Shown: piece by piece, positions 57,080 to 64,000 of the stretch
Numbering within the stretch: the first letter of the stretch is position 1
Layout of the letters: the number at the start of each line of letters is the position of its first letter
DNA from: Mastacembelus armatus
Lineage: Eukaryota > Chordata > Actinopteri > Synbranchiformes > Mastacembelidae
Assembly (NCBI RefSeq): GCF_900324485.2
Contig: NC_046640.1
Coordinates: 18,538,217 to 18,602,216, forward strand
Reading direction: 5' to 3'
Length of the DNA: 64,000 nucleotides
The notes under the pieces: generated by a model
Told to the model about the DNA's origin: nothing
Database searches by the model: none
What the model saw: only the letters and a program-made list of their open reading frames with translations
Position numbers and translations under genes: made by a program

Positions 57080-58205
57080 TGTTTATGCTGCAACTGACGT
57101 GCTGTGAACTGCACTGACAGTCTGATGTGAAGTTTTTATAGCTGAGTGAAAGGGAAGGTTTGCATAGAATCAAACATTAATGCTGATCCTTCCAGAGCCA
57201 ATAGAAGAGTCAGATCAGTCATATTATAAACTATTGATTCACAAATTTATTTTATTTACTTTTCAAACCTTATGAAATGTGCAGTGTAATTGCAAATAGC
57301 AATACCTCTCATACCATGTATAGTAATATAAATCATGACTATTGGAAAACATACTCATTATAATTAGCTTTACAACAACTGATAATATAGAAACCATGGA
57401 ACAAAAGAAGTAGCCACCAAGGATATTATCTTTGTGTAAGACACGTATACATTGTTTGTTTAAATCTAACTGTTTAACTGTCAGCACCTCATATATCAAA
57501 CTCTATTAACTTAAAATGTGTCTGCACAGTGTTTTTTTATCTCCTGCATTGTTTATTCATGTATCTGTGCTCTTACTTTCTTACTTTTTTTAATTCAATG
57601 CAAGTAAAATTTAATTGTATTGAATTGAATTAAATTATTAGCTGCATAAAATGAGTAGTGACATCAGATAGGATTGTGCATAAAAACTTAAATTTGCTGT
57701 GTCTGGTTTTCAGATTTGCATGAATGACTTTTAATGGTCACTGCAGATGTTTGAACACAGAAACATACAGAGAAACAGAAGCTCAGGAACTGAAACCTTT
57801 ATGCAAAAAACTGCAAATGTTTTATAAAAAACTGCATCCTCCACCTGAGGAGGATTTATATTTATGTGATTATTTATATATTTATAGATTGTTTTTATTA
57901 TTTTATAAAAGTTAAATCAAATATAAATATGACAAGAACTTAAAACAATGTAATAATTAAAGACACAGGATTCATCCTTGTCAGTTTGCAGTTGGTTTGA
58001 ATTATGGAGCGATCTCAGTATGTTTCAGTATTTTTCATTTGCTGTGAAAAGTAACTTTACAACCCAGCCATACCTCAGTGGTATGTTAATGGGGCTGCAC
58101 TCCATGCTGATGATAAACATCTTTATTTTAAAAGTTTACTTTAAATGTATTGAATCAAATGAACATATGCCTTATATTTAGTTTAGAAACATTTTAGAGA
58201 ATGAG
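57080..58205. repeat. V26 promoter and flank
   Basis: Family B promoter region, then a parallel of 49.40-50.88 kb without the SINE. It ends exactly at the retroviral LTR. No gene seen. Confidence 0.65.
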
Positions 58206-58591
58206 TGTTAGAATAAGGGCATTGTAAATTGCTAACTGTGTTATGAGAATTGTCATTTTGCAGACAGATTTATGTAAAGGGTGCAACCAGGCATATCACA
58301 GTCAAGGATGTTCTCTGTTTTTCTGTGCAAATCACCAAGACATGTAAAGATATGGATGTGAACTCTGTATGAACTTTGAAGTTAACCTATGTTTCAACTT
58401 TCCCCTATTGTGTAAAGTGAGACGGTGCCTGGAACCCATGTAACCACCTCCAGATATAAATTAAAGTGTTCTGAGCGGGCTCGGGGCTGCAGCCGGAGAT
58501 AAGCAACAAGTTTGTATCTCCTAACAGTCACGAGCTCAACCTAGAACAAAGAAAAGAAAGTCTCTGTTTAAATGTTTGATTAGAACCAACA
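58206..58591 (+). mobile_element. 5' LTR of the ERV (fossil)
   Basis: 386 bp from TGTTAGAATAAGGGC to AACCAACA, so with the TGTT...AACA inverted ends typical of retroviral LTRs. TATAAAT lies at 58455-58461, and an overlapping ATTAAA could be a poly(A) signal. Confidence 0.85.
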
Positions 58592-58596
58592 TTTAT

Positions 58597-58616
58597 TGGT
58601 GTTTCTGCCCGGTTTC
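58597..58616 (+). other. Primer-binding site for tRNA-Val (ERV)
   Basis: TGGTGTTTCTGCCCGGTTTC, five bases after the LTR end. It is complementary to the 3' end of vertebrate tRNA-Val with one difference, as I recall that tRNA. Confidence 0.75.
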
Positions 58617-58817
58617 CAATACAGCATCAACGGTGAAGAGGAGGACGAGGACGCTGGAAAACTGCGCGCAGTCGGTCCCCTGAGGAAAATCCACCCTCGT
58701 GAATTCGACGGGAGGTCGGTGTCTACTCGCCTGAAAAGATCCTCTTCACTTCTGCTGCTTGACGGAGGCCGGACAAGAGACGTATCTGCAGAAATAGGTG
58801 AGCTGCGTTGACTTCTA

Positions 58818-59030
58818 TGTCTGGGACATTGCAGTGTCAGGGACACTAGAGAGCAGCTGCAGAGTTCGTCAGGGACGAAACCTATGTCAGGGACATAGCA
58901 GCGTCAGGGACACTAGAGAGCAGCTGTAAGTTCGTCAGGGACGAAACCTATGTCAGGGACATAGTAGTGTCAGGGACACTTGAAAAGTAAAAGCGCGATT
59001 CGTCAGGGACGAAAAGAAAGTATCAGGGAT
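58818..59030 (+). repeat. Hairpin repeat array in the ERV leader
   Basis: Eight exact GTCAGGGAC cores, most set in short palindromes with a constant AGG centre: TTCGTC-AGG-GACGAA, TATGTC-AGG-GACATA and AGTGTC-AGG-GACACT. The stem bases vary but remain paired. Lies between the primer site and gag. Confidence 0.8.
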
Positions 59031-59292
59031 ACTGAAACACGTGTGAGTGAATGAGAGCGTGTGAGTGAATGAGAACGTGTGACTGATGGTAGTTGACGGA
59101 CTATTGTCGGCTGAATAGAGCAGTGTCACTACCTATTAAAACTGTGTATTTTGTTGGGCACAAGTAAAAATTGAAAAGTTGAGTGTGGTGGACGGCTGTA
59201 TCCGCAGGTAATTAGTACCTGTAGAAGCTTGATACAGTGGACGATCCCCGCGCTGTTGTGACTGATCGTTTGCTTGTGCCAAAGTTGCAACT

Positions 59293-59979
59293 ATGGGAAA
59301 GGGGAACAGTAAACCCCAATTAATGGGGGATCCTAAATTTATGAACACTTATTCTCCCAGATCAGCGAGATATTTAGGAGAATGGAAGAAAAAGTATGAG
59401 TTTCCTGGAAAATTGGAAACCTGCGCATGCGATAAATTGGTAACTCAGTTAAAAGCAGAAATGGCCATAGTAGAACCTAGGAAAATTTAGAAATTTAAAT
59501 TGCAGCTCATTGAGGCAGTAAAGTGGCAAGAGCAAGCTGAGAAGAGAAGGCAGAAGAGAAGAGATAAAAAGTCCCTCATAGCAGCCCTCCAAGAGGACCC
59601 AGCTGATTTTGTAGGGCGTCCACAAGCATTAATTCAACAAGAAGAAGCAGCGGCTGCGGCTGCTACAGCTGCTGCAGCGGCTGCCGCACCTGTGATGGGG
59701 GCAGCGAGGACTTACTTCTGCTCTGTTAGTCTTCCTCCAGAAGCTAAGCGCCTCTTGATGGGATGGTCACCTAATCCTCATTTGCCAGTGTCTAAGACGA
59801 ATGACATGCACTGGGAGGAGTTAAAGCAGTTTTTGAATAAAGCTGAGAGTATTTGTGATTGGCATGAAGAAGAAGGAGGCTGGTTTAGTAATAGTGTGGG
59901 AAGCTGTTTTTACAAAAACTTAAATTGGGTTGTGACGGCCACTCCCCGTGCTCACATGGGGGAGGATGACCGAGAATGA
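59293..59979 (+). pseudogene. ERV gag remnant (fossil)
   Basis: Starts MGKGNSKPQLMG, with the Gly2 that retroviral matrix proteins use for myristoylation. A Lys/Arg- and Glu-rich stretch and an alanine-rich stretch follow. Shorter than a usual gag and not intact. Retroviruses of this class express pol by read-through of gag, and the pol frame follows directly. Confidence 0.7.
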
Positions 59980-62900
59980 GTGTTACTTCTGGAGGAGTTA
60001 GATCCGTGTTTGGCTGAGGTGCCTGACAGTTTCTCGTCTCGAAGCAAAACTGATGTAGGCCTAATGACTACAGCTCCAGAAGTTATTATTAAGGCCAAAT
60101 CTGATTATAGACCTAGGATAAAGCAGTGTCCCCTTAAACCAGACGCCCTTCAGGGAATCAGGCCTGTGGTACAAGAGATGCTTGATGCAGGGATCCTGGT
60201 GAGGGCACCAGAGGCTCAGTGTAACACCCCTATATTCCCAGTGAAAAAAGCTGATGGGAGGAGTTGGAGGATGATCCAAGACTTAAGGGAAGTAAATAAA
60301 GCAGTTGAAAGTAGGGCCCCGTGTGTCCCAGATCCTCACACTTTGTTGAACCATATAAAACCTGAGATGAAGTGGTTCACGGTTGTGGATCTCAGTAATG
60401 CTTTTTTCTCTATCCCAGTACATCCGGACTCACAGGGATGGTTTGGGTTCACCTTTGAGGGAAAGAAACTCACCTACACCAGGTTGCCACAGGGTTATGT
60501 TGATAGCCCCACTATATTTGTATCAGAATTGGAAAATTGCTTATCTACATTCCATGTGCCCTCACATAGCCAAATTTTGACCTATGTGGACGATATTTTA
60601 ATTACATCAGACACTCAGCAGCACAACAAAGACACGGCGATAGCACTGTTCAAACATTTAGAAAGAACAGGTAACAAAGCATCTCCAAAAAAGCTACAGT
60701 GGGCTACTTCTGAAGTTGTATTCCTGGGTCATAAATTAACACCAGAAGGCAGAGCCCTGACTGAATCTAGGAAAGCAGCTATTCAACAAGCTTGTAAGCC
60801 TATCACTAAGCAACAGATGATGCAATTCTTAGGGCTGTGTAACTACTGTCGACAGTGGATTCCAGATTATGCTCAAGTAACACAACCGCTGTTAGACTTG
60901 ATTTATGAAACACCGATGGCCATGAAGCAGGAAATAAAGTGGACTCCAGAAGGTGAGAAGGCTTTCTGTGAGTTAAAAGCACAGTTAGTGACCACACCTG
61001 TCTTGAGTCTCCCAGATTATAGTAAACCCTTTGTTCAAACTGTGGATTGTAAAGGGAAGTTCATGACCTCGGTGCTAACTCAGTTGTCAGGAGGAAAGCA
61101 GAAACCAGTAGCCTATTATTCTAAGAGGCTGGATCCTGTGGCTTGTGGTTTGCCTGCCTGTGTCAGAGCTGTGTGTGCCGCTGCAATGGCAGTGCAAGCC
61201 TCGGCAGAAGTAATACTTTTCCATTCACTTACATTGCTAGTCCCACACTCAGTTGACTTACTTCTGACAGAAACTAAAATGTCATTTTTGTCACCAGCTA
61301 GACATCTGTCAGTCATGGCGCTCCTAATGTCCCAGCCACATTTGACTATAAAAAGATGCTCTGCACTCAATCTATCTACATTATTACCCACAGCTGAGGA
61401 AGGCACACCACACTGTTGTATTACAAACACTGAGGAGACATGTAAACCCCGTAGTGATTTGAAGGATGTAGCTTTAGCTGAAGGGGACGTGTGGTTTGTA
61501 GATGGTTCTTGTTTTAAAAATGACAAAGGAGAAAATATGTGTGGGTTCGCAGTAGTGTCACTACAGGATGTCTGTGCAGCAGGGCAACTTCCTTCACATT
61601 TCTCAGCACAGGCTGCAGAAATAATAGCCTTAACGCAAGCATGCAGGCTAGCAGAGGGGAAGAGTGTTACAATTTACACAGACAGCCAGTATGCTTTTTC
61701 AACTCTTCATTTTTTTGCTGCACAATGGGCTCGCAGAGGAATGAAGACAGCTGGAGGACAGTCAGTTAGACATGCTCCACTCTTGCAGGAGTTATTACAA
61801 GCTGTCATGTTACCAAAACAACTTGCTGTCTGTAAATGTGCCGCACATACGAGGAAATTAGATCCAATATCCAAAGGAAACAATAGAGCGGATGCTATAG
61901 CAAAAGCAGCGGCGCAGGGACAGTTTGGAAAATGTAACCTTTACCTCATGGAAGAAGTGAAACAGCCTATAGATCATGAAGTACTTTCAGACATGCAGAA
62001 AAGAGCTCCACCGGCTGAACAGCAACTTTGGCTCAAAGGAGGAGCCATAATTGAGCAAGATCTTTTTAAGATTAAAGACAAACTTTGCCTGCCTAGAAGT
62101 CTCTATCATACGGCAGCTATTTTGACACATGGGCCTTGCCATGTGTCAACAGGAGGGATGGTATATGCAGTGGAAAAGTATTTTCATGCACCAGGTTTTA
62201 ATAACTACTCAAAAAATTTTTGTAAATCCTGTTTGACTTGCTGTAAGCACAACCCACAGGGAAATCTCAGACCAAAGAGAGGGAGATTCCCCAATCCGGA
62301 CTATCCATTCCAAGTTATTCACATGGATTTCATAGAGTTGTCACAATGTCAGACATACAAGTATTGTCTTGTTTTGATAGATGCATACTCTAAGTGGGTT
62401 GAGATTGTGCCCAGCAAAAGTGCTGATGCACTAACAGTGGCCAAAGCGCTGTGTAAAAGTATAATCCCAGATCATGGAATCCCACAGCGAGTCTACAGTG
62501 ATAATGGTCCACATTTTGTAAATGAAGTAGTTACGCAGATGTCTAAACATCTGGGGTTTGAATTGAAAAACCACTGTTCATACCATCCCCAAAGTGCAGG
62601 CCTGGTAGAAAGAACTAATGGCACTATAAAGATGAGACTGAGGAAAACTATGGAGCAAACGGGAAGGACATGGGTGGAATGTCTCCCCCTGGTGAAAATG
62701 TATATGAGGGTCACGCCAACAGACAGAGGTCTGACCCCATTTGAAATCCTTTATGGAAGACCTTTTACACTTCCCATTTGTGAAAATGTGTGTGAAAAAC
62801 CTCAAGGAGAAACTACTCTAGCTGAATGGATGAGCAAGATGTTGCAAACCAGAGAAGTCATGAGTGCAAATAATCTGCCAAGAGATGTTTTGTCTCCACA

Positions 62901-63090
62901 GGTGCAGAGAGTCAAACCTGGTGACCAAGTCCTGATAAAGGTCATCAAGAGGAAGACCTGGTCCACTCCCAAGTGGGAGGGGCCCTATACAGTGATCCTG
63001 ACCACTCCCACTGCAGTAAAGATTCAGGAGAGACCTACGTGGATTCACCAGAGCCACTGCAAGATACTACAGCCGCTAGGAGCCGAGTAA
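59980..63090 (+). pseudogene. ERV pol region: RT, RNase H, integrase (fossil)
   Basis: About 1,036 open codons. Reverse transcriptase lies at roughly residues 40-300 (QDLREVNKAVE, FTVVDLSNAFFSIPV, LPQGYVDSPTIF, YVDD near 60583-60594). RNase H is at about 500-640 (FVDGSCF, YTDSQYAF). Integrase is at about 690-980, with an HHCC zinc finger (THGPCH ... CKSCLTC), then HMDFIELS, YSDNGPHF and VERTNG, the D,D,E set. It ends with a KRKTWSTPKWEGPY motif typical of class I integrase tails. Part of a broken provirus. Confidence 0.9.
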
Positions 63091-63460
63091 GGTGGAAGTC
63101 AGCCGGTATCAAAACCCTTGGCTGCTGAAGAGACCATCTGATCCTTACTCCCAGCTATGGCTCTCCATCGGCTGATTCTGTGTCTAGGGACACTAAGTAT
63201 TGTCTGTTATGCAAGCACAGAGGTTGTGTAAATACTGATTATGTGTAACTGTTTGTGCTCTGACAGAGGACCAGAGGTGGTCGCCCAGGAGCCTGGGGGC
63301 CGGTTGGGAATTTTTCCTTTACAGAAGGTTTTCGCCCAACCCCTCACAGAGCCTTGCTTCTCCAAATCTTGTTTAGTCATAATGACGAGTTTCCAGAAAA
63401 TCCAAAAGGAAGATGGAAAACTCTGATACTATGGTGAAAATGACAAACAGGAGGAAAATG

Positions 63461-63492
63461 TTAGAATAAGGGCATTGTAAATTGCTAACTAA
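63461..63492 (+). mobile_element. 3' LTR stub of the ERV (fossil)
   Basis: Repeats the first part of the 5' LTR (TGTTAGAATAAGGGCATTGT and on), then passes into V-flank sequence that matches 12.14, 18.76 and 21.62 kb. Only the start of the LTR remains. Confidence 0.85.
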
Positions 63493-63791
63493 TAATATAA
63501 ATTAAAACTTTGCTTTTTAACTCATTGGAAGAGACAATGCAGTTGGTTTGAGTCATGAAGAAGTTTCAGTTTCTAACATATCAGTGAAGCTGACTAAAGA
63601 GAACTAAAGATGCTAATTTCTTTATGATTTACTGAATGTCATTATAGAAGAATAATCTATTTTATATTGTTTACACATTTTCAGTGCACTTTACTTTTGC
63701 AACACTGTTTTCTGTGAACTATGATAAAATCATTAGTGGTCTGAGGGCTCCTCCTCTGGTGGCTTCATGTTACAGGTTTTCAGGCACTGGG
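63493..63791. repeat. Flank of V27
   Basis: Fourth copy of the block seen at about 12.15-12.44, 18.77-19.06 and 21.62-21.92 kb, ending in the conserved pre-RSS stretch. No gene seen. Confidence 0.65.
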
Positions 63792-63830
63792 GGTTTTTGT
63801 TCAGGTCTACTGATGGTTTGTGTTATTGTG

Positions 63831-64000
63831 AGTGTCTGGCACAGTAATACACAGCATTGTCTTCAGGCTGCATGTTCTGTCCGTTCAGAGTCGCTGTGTT
63901 GCTGGAAGAGTCTAAGTCAATACTGAACTTGTTCTTTAGTGAATCTTTGTATGCTGTGGTGTATCCAACACGTCCGCTTCCAATCCACTCCAGTGCTTTC
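63831..64000 (-). CDS. ighv: V27: VH segment, family B, cut by window end
   Basis: Only the 3' part of the V exon is inside the window: KALEWIGSGRVGYTTAYKDS, FSIDLDSSSNTATLNGQ, EDNAVYYCARHS. Open as far as seen. RSS 63792-63830: ACAAAAACC, 23, CACAATA. FR2 end has KALEW where other family B members have KGLEW, and CDR2 (GSGRVGYTTAY) is unlike the others. Leader and FR1 lie beyond 64000. Confidence 0.88.

Larger units (their letters stand above)
58206..63492 (+). mobile_element. Class I (gamma/epsilon-like) endogenous retrovirus, broken fossil
   Basis: An ERV of about 5.3 kb. Parts seen: a 5' LTR (58206-58591), a tRNA-Val primer-binding site (58597-58616), a leader with small hairpin repeats, a shortened gag, a long open pol and a stub of the 3' LTR. 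Protease and env are not recognised. It is broken, with a few breaks. The pol type (YVDD reverse transcriptase, RNase H, zinc-finger integrase) fits class I ERVs of fish. The 3' LTR stub begins with the same 32 bases as the 5' LTR, which is too short for dating. The well-kept pol suggests a fairly young insertion. No target duplication is visible, because the two flanks come from different V contexts. Confidence 0.88.

Noticed and set aside
1-64000. Search for D or J segments and constant exons
   Set aside because: No WGxG-type J exon with a 23-RSS, no paired 12-RSSs and no Ig constant domain were recognised. They are expected to the left of this window.

Overview
The window is germline DNA from a ray-finned fish, most likely a percomorph teleost. 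It holds part of an immunoglobulin heavy-chain variable (VH) cluster that is heavily invaded by transposable elements. I recognise 27 VH segments or relics, called V1 to V27 here from left to right. All lie on the minus strand. Intact ones have a short leader exon, a small intron and a V exon carrying the usual Cys23, Trp, YYC marks, followed by a 23-bp-spacer recombination signal (RSS). Because the V segments read right to left, the D, J and C segments should lie left of position 1. I found no J-like WGxG exon and no constant domain. The species cannot be named from the sequence alone.

Five V families are visible. Family A has the leader [17 protein letters not shown] and mature start DGQTLTES. 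It comes in two forms. A-I has FR3 [10 protein letters not shown] and RSS heptamer CACAATA. A-II has FR3 [10 protein letters not shown] and canonical CACAGTG. Family B starts KCEQLTQP and has the same CACAATA RSS as A-I. Family C starts LNLIQPD. D (V8) and E (V16) are single-copy. Fourteen segments look intact (V3, V4, V5, V8, V9, V11, V13, V16, V17, V18, V19, V20, V24, V25). V27 is cut by the window end but is open as far as seen. Twelve are pseudogenes or relics.

Layout: 1-2946 is an RTE-type LINE with a Tc1-like insert. 4.0-5.7 kb has V1 and V2. 6.1-8.9 kb is a second RTE copy. 9.8-29.8 kb is the dense V3-V18 block, with a fold-back transposon inside the RSS of V6 and an orphan RSS at 20.1 kb. 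30.4-41.3 kb is a nest: an RTE LINE split by two L2-type LINEs, one of which carries a solo LTR. 42.1-52.6 kb holds V19-V25. 53.0-55.8 kb is a third RTE copy. 56.8-57.1 kb is the V26 relic. 58.2-63.5 kb is a broken class I endogenous retrovirus, and V27 runs off the right edge.

The cluster has grown by repeated segmental duplication. The same flanking blocks recur with shared SINE, Tc1-like and LINE insertions that order the duplications. The most unusual observations are: an RSS-plus-flank cassette shared by two otherwise unrelated V families, with the junction at the Cys104 codons; a palindromic transposon splitting an RSS spacer; a solitary RSS without its V; an RTE subfamily whose four copies all lack the catalytic reverse-transcriptase block; and an array of small covarying hairpins in the retroviral leader.
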